From Ophioceras dolichostomum (lineage: Eukaryota > Ascomycota > Sordariomycetes > Magnaporthales > Ophioceraceae), in assembly GCA_003049485.1 (NCBI GenBank), contig PYST01000021.1, forward strand, positions 124,001 through 188,000: DNA of 64,000 bases. The letters run 5' to 3'. The position numbers were made by a program, and so were the translations under genes. A model generated the notes under the pieces. The model was given only the letters and a program-made list of their open reading frames with translations. It ran no database searches and was not told the DNA's origin. Below, piece after piece: positions 55,351 to 64,000 of the stretch. Within the stretch, counting starts at the first letter, position 1. Each line of letters begins with the position of its first letter.

Positions 55351-58228
55351 ATGTCTGCCTTTATCAATGGCCTCTCCACCGCAAGCAGCTCTTCCTCGAA
55401 ACCGCCCTCTTCCACGACCACCGCCTTACCATACAGGGGGGCCAAACCCGCAACAGCAACAGCTGGTCTGCGTCGAATATCCGAGTCTCATGTCGCGCCC
55501 TCCACCATGAAGAACGCAAGCGAAGCTAGAAGGAAAAGCACGGCCGGCGACGACGAGAAGGACGAAGATGGCGGCGCCGACAACAGGACCGCGGCGCTCC
55601 TCGAGCCTCTCTACGAGGCATCCAGCGTCGAGGAGGTCAGGGCCGCTCTCGCTGCGCTGCACGCGAAGGAGCAGACGGCTATGTCGCGGCTTGAAGGACT
55701 AGCATCGTCAGAGACGGACCTGAGCCGTGACCTGCTCCGGCTGGACAACCTGCGGGCGACGCTGGGCGCCCAGGTCATCGCGACCCGGACGATATCCAAC
55801 ACAATGCTAGCGGGGGCGGCCGATACGGCGGCTCGGCTCTCGGGCAGGGTGCGGACGCTTGACCTGGAGAAGGCCCGCGTGCAGGCGACGCTCAAGGTCG
55901 TCGAGCAGGTGGCGGAGCTGAAGGCGTGTGTTGCCGGCGTGGCCGGCAGCATGGGTGCCCCGCAGGACTGGGAGGCCGCGGCGGGGTACCTCGCGCGGGC
56001 AGCCGCCTCGGTGCCCGACGAGATCCTGCATTGCGGGTTCGCCAATGCCGTCGTGCCAACCATCGAGACGCCCGAGGCCCCCGCGGTGGCGCTCGAGGCC
56101 AGGCGCGAGAGCCTGTGCGGCCTGTTCCTGCGCGAGTTCAACGCGGCGGCCGCCGACGGCGACGGCGCCAAGGTCACGCGCTTCTTCAAGCTGTTCCCGC
56201 TGATCGGGCGCGGCGAGGTCGGGCTCGACGTCTACGGCCGCTACGTGTGCACGGGCGTCGCGGGGACGGCGAGGGCCACGCTGCGCGACCTGGCGAACGT
56301 CGCGGGCGCCACGGGGCCGTCCGGGTTCCTCTACACCGGCGCGCTGACGAAGCTGTTCGAGCACATCGCGCGCATCGTCGATGGCCACGGCGGGCTGGTC
56401 GAGCGCCACTACGGGTCCGGCAAGATGGTCCGCGTCATCGAGCGGCTGCAGGCCGAGGTGGATGTCCAGGGCGGCATCATCCTCGACTCGTGGAGTGACG
56501 AGCGGGGCGTGGATCGCAAACTGACCGACGTCAAGAGCTACCCCTTCAGCTTCTTGATGCAGAGCTTCCTGCCGCAGCAGAGGACGGCCTTCGGCGGCGT
56601 CGCCACCCCGCGCGTCAACTCGCCTGCCTTGGGCGGTAGCGGCGGCAGCGCGAATGCCGCGCGGAGCAGCGAGGACGAGGGCGTCAACATGAAGGAGGTG
56701 GACGGGCTGCTTTCCGAGATCGCTGTCATGCTGGGCAAGTGGTCACTCTACTCGCGATTCCTCGCTGGGAAATGCAAGGTAAGTACTAGTCGTGGGGGAT
56801 CCCCCCTCATCCTCCTATACTATAGCCTATTCTAGGTCACTTAGAAACTGTCCCCCACCTTCCACGACTGACCCTTCTTTGTCTGTACTATAGGACCCCG
56901 ACACGCCCGATAATGCCCCATTAGTTATCCCTCCCGTGGTTACCAAGTCCAACCTGAGCCGCAAAGTCTCCGGAAAGCTGATCACGCCCTACAACGTCAT
57001 GACAACCTTCTACTTCCGCCGGTCCGTCGAGAAGGCGTTCCAGCTGGACGAGCCACCGTCCGGACTCTCCCTCGACATGAGCAAACCCATAGACGGCAAC
57101 CCGCCGCACATCATCTCCGCCGTCGACGACGTCATGTACATCGTCAACACGGTGCTGCAGCGCACCATGGCGACCTCCCAGATCGACGTCGCGTCCTCCG
57201 TGATCCCGACCATCGGCCGCGTGCTGGGCTCCGAGTTCGCGGGCATGATCTCGCGCCGCATGCGCGACGAGACATACCCCCACCCCGTGACCAAGGGCGG
57301 CTTCCCGCCCGAGGACAAGATCATCGGATACGTCGTGCTGATCAACAGTCTCGACGTGGCGAAGGAGTACCTCTCCCGCATCATCTCCGGCCGCCTCGGC
57401 GTCAGCAAGCCAGAGAACAAGGATCAGCAGCAACAGCCCAACGGCGGCGGCGGCGGCACGGGCGGACCGCGCGACTTCTTCCCAGTCGAGCGCGACGCCG
57501 CCGCCGTGGCCCGCGAGCTGCGCACGCTCGAGGCCGGCTTCTCCGCTAAGGCGGGCGAGATCATCCGGGACGGCGTCGACAAGATGTTCAAGGAGGTCGT
57601 GCGCCCCCGGCTCAGGCCCGTGCTGACCGAGACCTTCCGCGACGCCGACTACGGCCTCTCGGAGGCCGAGCTCTCGGAGCTGGCGGCGCAGAACGACGAG
57701 GACGAGAGCGACCTGTTGCTGCGGCTGGAGCAGGTCGGCCGCCGATTCGAGCACCGGTGGGAGCTCCTCGTGCAGCCGCTCGCGCGCCTGATGACGGCAC
57801 GCACGTACGCGGCCCTGCTCGACCAGACGGCGCGACACCTGGCGAAGGTGCTCGAGAAGAGGCTGTGGTCCAGCGGTGGCACCAGCGGCGGCGTTGGAGG
57901 CGGAGGAGGAGGCGGGAGGAAGGTGAACGAGTTCGGAGCAGTGCGCATGGAGCGCGACTTCTCGGCCATAGTGAGCGCGGTGGCGAGGGGGAACTACGCG
58001 CTGCGGGAGGTGTTCGGCAGGGTGTCGCAGGCGTTGATGGTAGCGAATATGGAGGACGAGGAGTGGGAGGAGTTGCTGGCGGAGGAGGAGGAGGAGAGGA
58101 AGAGGAGGAAGGGCTCGATGGCGGCTGGTGCTGGAGGTGGAGACGACGGGGACGGTGGTAGTGCCATAGTGTGGGTGCTTAGCGAGGAGGAGAGGGCGAG
58201 GGCGAGGAATCTTGTTAGGCCTTCATGA
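55351..58228 (+). CDS. COG4: Conserved oligomeric Golgi complex subunit 4
   Basis: Cog4 belongs to lobe A of the COG tether, which guides retrograde intra-Golgi vesicles and keeps glycosyltransferases in place. Exons are 55351-56778 and 56894-58228 (920 aa); the 115-nt intron has a GTAAGT donor and a TATAG acceptor. The N-terminal helical region (residues ~75-210) includes LEPLYEASSVEEVRAALAAL and KVVEQVAELKACVAGVAGSM. The COG4 core follows with FFKLFPLIGRGEVGLDVYGR, GFLYTGALTKLFEHIARIVD and MVRVIERLQAEVDVQGG. The exon 2 part has LSRKVSGKLITPYNVMTTFY, YFRRSVEKAFQLDEPP and a C-terminal E-domain with Gly-rich and acidic insertions. It is longer than animal Cog4 (about 785) owing to these low-complexity inserts. 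Confidence 0.93.
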
Positions 58229-59130
58229 TGCCTTGCTCTCATTGCTTTACTCCCCATTTTTTCCCTTCTTCCTCTTCTCATTTTTTTTTCTATCTCACCT
58301 CTATCCTCCATAAAAACTCGGTGGTGCTTTCTTCTTTTTTTCACTGCCCCGTCTACTATCCACGAGAGAAGAAAAGGCTTGGTCCAGAAGAGGGCGTTTC
58401 TTGATATGGACAAAGCATAGGTACTTCTGATATTTCTTAAAGTTGGATTTACATCGCGGGTGGCGGTGCATGGGTTGATGTATTCTCTCTCTATCGATGA
58501 CGCCGAACGACTTTCCCATTTCTCGAGAAAAAAGCCTTACGAGACCCAAATAGAATGCTCCTTACTCGCACTCCCCTGTTCCCATCAGCTGAAGTGGTCT
58601 ATGCCTTTCTCTCCTCGACGCTCCCTCAGGATCTCACTGTAAATGCATGGGAAGGCAAGGAATTTAACCACCTAGCAAAACTCCCACAGGCAACAGCAAG
58701 AAAGATACCGGACTGGATGCCGTACTTGAGACTACGGCTCCATTAAGTACCTCACATATCGCCTGCAACCACTTCATTATTAGTCTCGCCTATATACCTA
58801 GGTACCTTTGGTAGGCAGGCAGGCAGTCTAGGTGATTATGGCACAGCAACGGTCCTTGTTGTCGATGATCATGGAGGCTCAGCGCATTTTCAGGGGTCTT
58901 CATGCTGTGGTGGTCTGGTGTTCCCCGCAATACGAACTTGTCGCCAGTCCAGCCTCAGGCCGGCCCACGTCCTAGCATTGACTCCTCATACCCCGCACAT
59001 TGCCTGTTTTGCGCGCCGATGCTGACCAGAAGCTCGCGTCTCCCACCCGTTTTCCTCGATCCCATCCAGCTCAGCAGGAATGACAGTGACGGTGGAATAG
59101 CAGAATTGAATCCGAAGCGAGTCAATAGTC
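58229..59130. other. Intergenic region, COG4 to the PSI-domain gene
   Basis: 902 bp with the COG4 3' end, then the promoter of the next gene. ATACCTAGGTACC at 58795-58807 is followed by a (GGCA)n-like GTAGGCAGGCAGGCAG run. No gene is seen. Confidence 0.5.
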
Positions 59131-59700
59131 ATGGAGATCACGAACTCATCTTATAAGTTGAGATATGACGACGAGTTCCTAAGGTGCTGGGTCCACCAGG
59201 ACTGCAGAGGATGTTTGTCTAAAGTCGGGTGCAACTGGTGTCCATTTGTGAGTTCCGCCTCTCTTGCCATCCATCCCTCACCACAATTCCAATTTCCCCG
59301 AGGTGGTACCTAACAGTAGCCTGGCAAAAAACAGTCTTGGACCTGTGTCCCAAACAACTACACGATCCCGCTCCTCGCCCCGGCTTACGACGAGAACATC
59401 TGCCCGCACTGGGCCGAGCGGTGGGAGATCAGGACACGCCCGCTCGGCTGCCAGGTCTCCACCATCACGACGCTCACGTCCCTCGTCTCCATCGCATCAA
59501 CCCTCGCGCTAGTCCTGCTAATCTTCCTAGCGGTCCGACTCTTTGGCGTGCTGCGGAGGCTGCACGCGCGACACCCCGGCTGGTGGAGGGTTCACGAGTA
59601 TCAGTACAGGACGTGGCCGGAAAGGATGAGGCGTCGGTTTGGTGAGCTCCGGGGCAAGAAGCCGGTCTCGGCGGAGACCGAACCGTTACTTGGGTCGTGA
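59131..59700 (+). CDS. Small PSI-domain single-pass membrane protein
   Basis: An uncharacterised fungal protein of 160 aa from exons 59131-59247 and 59335-59700 (GTGAGT donor, AACAG acceptor). An in-frame TGA at 59107 fixes this ATG as the first. The N-terminal half is Cys-rich in plexin/semaphorin/integrin (PSI) style: Cys at about 19, 25, 28, 34, 37, 43, 62 and 78, with LRCWVHQDCRGCLSKVGCNW then PFSWTCVPN. One membrane helix follows at ~83-106 (STLALVLLIFLAV). The basic C-terminal tail has a conserved-looking HPGWWRVHEYQYRTWPERMR and ends ETEPLLGS, which fits an acidic dileucine sorting signal ([DE]xxxL[LI]). No signal peptide is present, so it is probably a type III membrane protein with the Cys-rich part luminal. 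Its 3' end lies 85 bp from the converging MOCS2A gene. Confidence 0.8.
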
Positions 59701-59785
59701 TAGGAACGATTCGCCGTGTTTGGTTGGTCGATGTAATGCTAGCAGAAACTCCAGAGCCCAGAATATCCTCTTTCGTTCTCGCTTC

Positions 59786-60124
59786 TTAACCTGCGCTGAC
59801 TGGCGGGATGATGGCGACTTCATCGCCCTCTTTAATCGTGGACTCTTCGTCATTGCTCTCGCCGGCTTTGCTACTATCATCGGCAGTTGCTTGGTCCCCT
59901 GAAGACGGCGACGGCATGTCCACGTAACTCATGTTGACCGTGACGAGGCACGAGCCGAGTACCTTGGCCTGAAACCCAGGATAGCGCTCCTCCAGAACCG
60001 AGAACAGCTTGCCCAGCGGCAGCGGCGCCGGCAGCGACTCATATTCCTTTGAGGTGAAGGAGCTTGCAGCCGCGAAGTAGAGGACATTGAAGTGCCCGGC
60101 GGGCGCCTTTGGGATTGTGCGCAT
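59786..60124 (-). CDS. cnxG: Molybdopterin synthase sulfur carrier subunit (MOCS2A, MoaD-like)
   Basis: The small subunit of molybdopterin synthase carries sulfur as a C-terminal thiocarboxylate to convert cPMP to molybdopterin. From ATG 60124 the protein is 112 aa: TIPKAPAGHFNVLYFAAASS, LPLGKLFSVLEERYPGF, SCLVTVNMSYVDMP, an acidic Ser/Asp insert, and the end GDEVAIIPPVSAG. The beta-grasp fold and IIPPVS motif are typical, but the last two residues are Ala-Gly rather than Gly-Gly. A clean acceptor (CTCAG, exon start 60133) and donor (GTATGT, exon end 60355) suggest an intron at 60134-60354. Joining them keeps the frame to an ATG at 60441, which would add 32 residues. I list the shorter, family-sized form. 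Confidence 0.85.
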   Translation of the reverse strand: MRTIPKAPAGHFNVLYFAAASSFTSKEYESLPAPLPLGKLFSVLEERYPGFQAKVLGSCLVTVNMSYVDMPSPSSGDQATADDSSKAGESNDEESTIKEGDEVAIIPPVSAG

Positions 60125-60925
60125 ATTTGCGGTCTGAGACGAAGCAGAAGGTCAGTCAGCTGCTGCTATTCTCTCGTGGAATTTGATGGTGAGATTGAGT
60201 CGTGGAGACGATGTGGTTGTCAGAGATCTTGGTGATAATTGAGACATCAAAGTATTTTCAGGTAATACATGCTATTTTATGTGCATCATCCAACCGAAAA
60301 AAAAAGAGAGTTGCCAATGGAGAAACGAAAAAGAAACCTGTGAAGTAGACATACCTTGAGGGCTTTTCGCTCCAGATTGCTGAGTGTGGTGGAGTTGAGA
60401 GATGAGGGTCGGCGTTTGTCGAAATTTGCGATCGAGCGCATATAAAAAGAAATCAGCTAGCGTCACGTGGCCAGCCTGAAAATGCCGACATTTGTCTCTG
60501 TCTCCGGTCTTGGGATTGACTAGTAGCATCGGAGCAGAGAAAGAGCACTAGACAGCCAACAAAAAGACATAAACGTCGCAGGGGCAATGAGGTTAGCACG
60601 ATGCGAGAGCCGGAGGGAGGTGCGTGTCTCCGCGACCCCGGAGTCTTATCCCATCCCACATCCTGTCGGCTCTCGAGGACAACAGACACTTGGAGGATGA
60701 CGCCGAAAATCAGGTCGATTGTGGTATATCAACCCCTAATTCAGGAATGCAGAGTCCCATGCCATGACTCCTCTAAGACACGTAAGAAATGCCCTCGATG
60801 GTTCGTCCCGTAAAATCCACAGGTTCCCAGTGCCTTGATAGAGAGATCTCGTATATCGTTGCCGCGCGTGCGACGACTCCCGTACAGCCAAAACCAAAAC
60901 CCCAACCCCAAACTCGGTCACCTTT
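60125..60925. other. Upstream region of MOCS2A and 3' flank of RPS28
   Basis: 801 bp between two minus-strand genes. It contains the MOCS2A promoter and a probable first exon (60355-60441 or longer) with an intron at 60134-60354. No other gene is seen. Confidence 0.5.
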
Positions 60926-61354
60926 TTATCTCAGCCTCCGGGCCTCGCGCTCGGACTCGAGAAGAACAAGGATGTCGTCGGTGCGAACTGCAAGTGATAA
61001 TCAAACAGTCAGTATTTAGAAGTTCAGCACCTTTCGAACGGGCTTGTTCGTGGTGAACGGGGCCTCCGAGGAGAGTCCAGCGCCCGAGGCACGCTGTAAA
61101 CGGCTGGTCTGAGAGCGGCGGAGCGGTCTTTACCTGGGCCCTTGACGTTGCGGATGATGCTGCGGCTCTGGTCGTCCATGAACTCGACGCGAACCTGGGT
61201 GACGCCACCACGAGAACCTGTTTCCTCCAAGTCAGCGAACCCCTCCTTTCCGTGTAGCCATAGCTACGATCATCGCGGGCGTTGTTCGCATACCGGTGCG
61301 GCCGAGAACTCGGGTAACCTTGACCAGCTTGACGGGCTGCTTGGTGGTATCCAT
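60926..61354 (-). CDS. RPS28: 40S ribosomal protein eS28
   Basis: A small cytosolic 40S subunit protein near the mRNA exit channel. Three exons: 61294-61354, 61134-61217 and 60926-60987 (68 aa). The donors are GTATGC and GTAAAG, and acceptors AACAG and TGCAG; frames are kept. The product is MDTTKQPVKLVKVTRVLGRT, then SRGGVTQVRVEFMDDQSRSI, IRNVKGPVRTDDILVLLESE and REARRLR. This matches eS28 from end to end and has the usual length. Introns in a ribosomal-protein gene of this size are common in filamentous fungi. Confidence 0.97.
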
Positions 61355-61886
61355 GTTGACGAGCTGGGATGCCACACAGGAGAAGAGTTAGCTTGGGCTG
61401 TCTGGTTTTTGCGAAGCTGTGAATCTGGCAGCTGGAGGATGGACAAAACGTACGTCGACTTGTATGTGCGCAAGGTACTCTGAGGCAGTAGTTTTATGTC
61501 GAGATGGACGCCGAAGGGGGGAAGGCAAGCTCACAAATCGTAGGTGGGAACTTTTTTGCGCTGGATTTTGGCACCTGGGAGGGGATATTCTTTGTGGGCG
61601 GAGTGGTTCTGGGAAAACCTAATGCTGATTGGCTGCCTCAGGAACATCGGTGCTGTGAATTTTCCGATTCTTTGTAAATTCACTCCATGGGGTCCACACA
61701 GCAAGCCTTTTGTTGCTTTGTGGAGGTGGGGATCAACAGCTCCCTTTTTGGCGACCACCTAGAGCAAGCTCACCGTACCTTGATGAACTACTCAATCCCG
61801 CGAGCAGCACTTCGACATGTCATTGTGGCATCAGTGTGCATTCTGTTGGCAATAAGCCTATTTTGAGCCTCCTTTTCTAAGCAGCA
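61355..61886. promoter_or_regulatory. Divergent intergenic region, RPS28 / dynactin p50
   Basis: 532 bp between divergent start codons containing both promoters. No gene is seen. Confidence 0.5.
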
Positions 61887-63317
61887 ATGGCCTCGAACCG
61901 CAAATACTCCACGTTACCTGACCTGGTGAGCTATCTGCTCGTTTCTATTGCAACAGCACGATGGAGTGGAATGCTAACCTGTTTGCTTTCGATCAGGATC
62001 AAGGACAGGAGCTCTTTGAGACCCCCGATCTAACCGACGACAACTCTACGGCACCGGTAAGTTGACATTCCTAGCCTGCATAGTTATCAGCTCTAATCGT
62101 TATATCAGGGTACCACCATCAAATCACAATCCGACAGCGAGCCCGAGGATGATGATCTAGGTTCCGGCGTCTCACGGGCTCACTTAGGTTTCAACCAAGC
62201 CCGCTCGAAATTCAAGCCCGCCGTTGTCGACGCACAAGGCGTTGACTTCTCTGATAGAGTCAGTGCGAAGAAGAAGTCATACAAGGTGTCAAGCCGTCGA
62301 CTCCGCATACTTGAGGACGGCACGGAGGAGCTGGGGGATCTCAGTGACGAAGACGACAAAGAGAGCCTTGCTCGGAAGATCGCTCGACTGAAACGTGAAC
62401 TTGAGGAGGCAAGAGCCGAGTCTGCCAGACAAAATGCCGATGCTGGGCTGGGAGCGGATAACCACACGGCGATTGACGAGGACATTGCGAACTTGAGCGT
62501 TGCTCTCGACAGCATTTCTGCCTTGCCCGACCACAGAGAAGCTCCGGTGCGTCCTACACGCGTCCCCGACACCCAAGAGGCAGACGAGGTTCTGCCATCA
62601 AGTGGCATCAGTGGTGCTACCTACACCGTCACATATGCGCCGACCTATCAACAGACCCACGCGCTGGCGAAAGCCGCAGACTTCGACCGGAGACTCCTGA
62701 TGTTGGAACAGGCCCTGGGGATCGGATCCTCGGCTGCCCCAGAGCTAGACGCAGGCGGTCTACCCCGGGCCCTCCTCCCGACACTGGAGACTTTGGGGAA
62801 GCAGATTGGAACTTTATCAGAGGCATCGACTTCGTCGCTAGACAGCATCAGCCGTCGGGTAAGGGCGCTCACTCAAGAGGTTGAGCAGCTCGAAAAGTCG
62901 CGCAAACTGGCGAAGGCGGCACAAGATGCACTGGTGTCCACTGGAGGGGCATTGGCTGGCTCTCAGCTGCAGCAGGGCCAGTCTGGCCGGGGGGAGGACT
63001 CGGAGGAGCAGACGACTAAGATCAACGCGCTCTACGGGACTTTGCCCACGATCGAGAGTCTCGCGCCACTGTTGCCTCCTCTGCTCGACCGGCTACGGTC
63101 GCTTAGAGCGATTCATGCAGACGCCGCAACGGCAAATGAGACTCTGGAACGTATAGAGCGGAGCCAGAGTGAGACGGCATCAGAGATCAAGATTTGGAGA
63201 GAAGGGCTGGACAAGATCGAGAAGGCAATGCAAGAGGCTGATGCCGCTATGGGCGGGAACATGAACGTCATCAACGGTTGGGTCAAGGATTTGGAGCAGA
63301 AGGTGGCAAGACTGTGA
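61887..63317 (+). CDS. DCTN2: Dynactin subunit 2 (dynamitin, p50)
   Basis: Dynamitin belongs to the dynactin shoulder that links p150Glued to the Arp1 filament for dynein-driven nuclear and vesicle movement. Three exons: 61887-61925, 61997-62056 and 62109-63317 (435 aa), with GTGAGC and GTAAGT donors. The start MASNRKYSTLPDL-DQGQELF ETPDLTDD matches the family's N-terminal YxxLPxID-like and 'DVYETPDL'-like motifs. The core includes FNQARSKFKPAVVDAQGVDF, ARKIARLKRELEEARAESAR, TYTVTYAPTYQQTHALAKAA and FDRRLLMLEQALGIGSSAAP. C-terminal coiled coils (RRVRALTQEVEQLEKSRKLA, then WREGLDKIEKAMQEADAAMG) end the protein. Length is normal. Confidence 0.93.
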
Positions 63318-64000
63318 TGAGAACAACTCTGCCGTTTGATTTCTTTGTTCGTCGTTGAATAAGAATTGATACCCCACAATGCCAGAACAATGCTATTGTT
63401 CCCTAGTTCGTGCCTCGGGAACAAAGGCCGGGGCAGAACAATGCCTGCAGGGTCCCGTTTCAGCCGTTGAACAATGGGTGGGTTCCCGTGCTTTTTCACC
63501 CTACCCACGCAGTTTTCCTATTCAGCGCTATTCAGCGCACTTCACTAGGACTCGAACTCTCTCGAGGATCCTTTGTCCTGTATAGTTCAACTTTGCCCAT
63601 AGAGTCCTGCGAAAATAGGAATCAATAGGTAGGTACCTAGCTTAGTCTGGATATCGCAGTGTTGCATTCTCCAGGCCTCGTCCAATTGGCCTTGCCCAAG
63701 GTCTATCAGGTCCCGTTGACCCACTTCAGTGAGCCAGGGACGCGTGCTCGACAAGCGCGTCCACTGTTTTAGCATGCACCGTGAGACTTCAGGCGGTACA
63801 GTGCCCGACTCACAACTTGATCTTCTCCTTTCGCAACTCTCAAGTACCTACCTAGCCAACCGCCTCTGCTCACATCCCAATTAAACGAGGCGTGTATCCA
63901 GGTTTTTTGCTCAGCCAGTCTCGCCACCCTACTTTTAACTTCCTCCGGTATAGAAGACTCTGCCGACCTTCTCTTTGTCGACAACTTGCACAGTCCACTT
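63318..64000. other. Terminal region without a recognisable gene
   Basis: 683 bp after dynactin p50. AATAGGTAGGTACCTAGC (63624-63641) and AAGTACCTACCTAGCC (63842-63857) are copies of the dispersed motif. A 71-codon minus-strand frame at 63769-63984 has no family resemblance. Confidence 0.45.

Noticed and set aside
56921..57838. 305-aa minus-strand frame antisense to COG4
   Set aside because: It lies opposite a firmly identified exon and its composition (Asp/Val/His/Arg) reflects GC-rich codon positions.
63769..63984. Minus-strand 71-codon frame at the right edge
   Set aside because: No family resemblance, and it overlaps copies of the dispersed TAGGTACCTA-like motif.

Overview
The window comes from a filamentous ascomycete, most likely a Sordariomycete. 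The evidence is short GT-AG introns (mostly 60-135 nt) with branch points such as CTAAC, GC-rich coding sequence, and fungal-specific families: PalC, a Zn(II)2Cys6 regulator, Mob2, a THO subunit 7 with a fungal N-terminus, and an Alr/Mnr2-type CorA transporter. I cannot name the species. No rRNA gene, tRNA gene, CRISPR array or intact transposon was recognised. All exon boundaries were worked out by hand from splice sites and reading-frame continuity.

Layout. 1-9.2 kb holds the 5' part of ALG6 (-), palC (+), a Zn2Cys6 transcription factor (-) and ERB1 (+). 9.2-22.3 kb is a gene-poor, partly decayed accessory segment. It contains a low-complexity hypothetical protein (-), an unexplained 242-codon open frame lacking an early ATG, a frameshifted kinase-like remnant, a cysteine hydrolase (isochorismatase family) broken by one in-frame TAG, a TPR gene with two frameshifts and a TAG, an assembly gap in a poly-G tract, and an apparently intact kinase-like gene. 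22.3-63.3 kb is a dense run of conserved genes: a patatin-domain protein (-), LEO1 (-), MOB2 (+), a DUF3237 protein (-), a CorA magnesium transporter (+), an RNA15/CstF64-like protein (-), PHB2 (+), NEDD8/RUB1 (+), Elongin A (-), THO subunit 7 (+), tubulin cofactor A (-), cohesin RAD21 (-), the Golgi Ca/Mn ATPase PMR1 (+), COG4 (+), a small PSI-domain membrane protein (+), MOCS2A (-), RPS28 (-) and dynactin p50 (+). The last 0.7 kb has no recognisable gene.

The genes do not form a metabolic cluster. Several act in nuclear RNA polymerase II and chromatin processes (LEO1, Elongin A, THO7, RNA15-like, RAD21) and others in the secretory pathway (ALG6, PMR1, COG4), but their order looks like ordinary fungal synteny. 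The most unusual points are the decayed 12-20 kb island, the patatin-domain protein whose nucleophile serine appears to be alanine, the MoaD-type MOCS2A carrier ending in Ala-Gly instead of Gly-Gly, proline/serine-rich insertions in PMR1, and a short TAGGTACCTA-like motif recurring between genes. I found no clear evidence of an undescribed multi-gene system.
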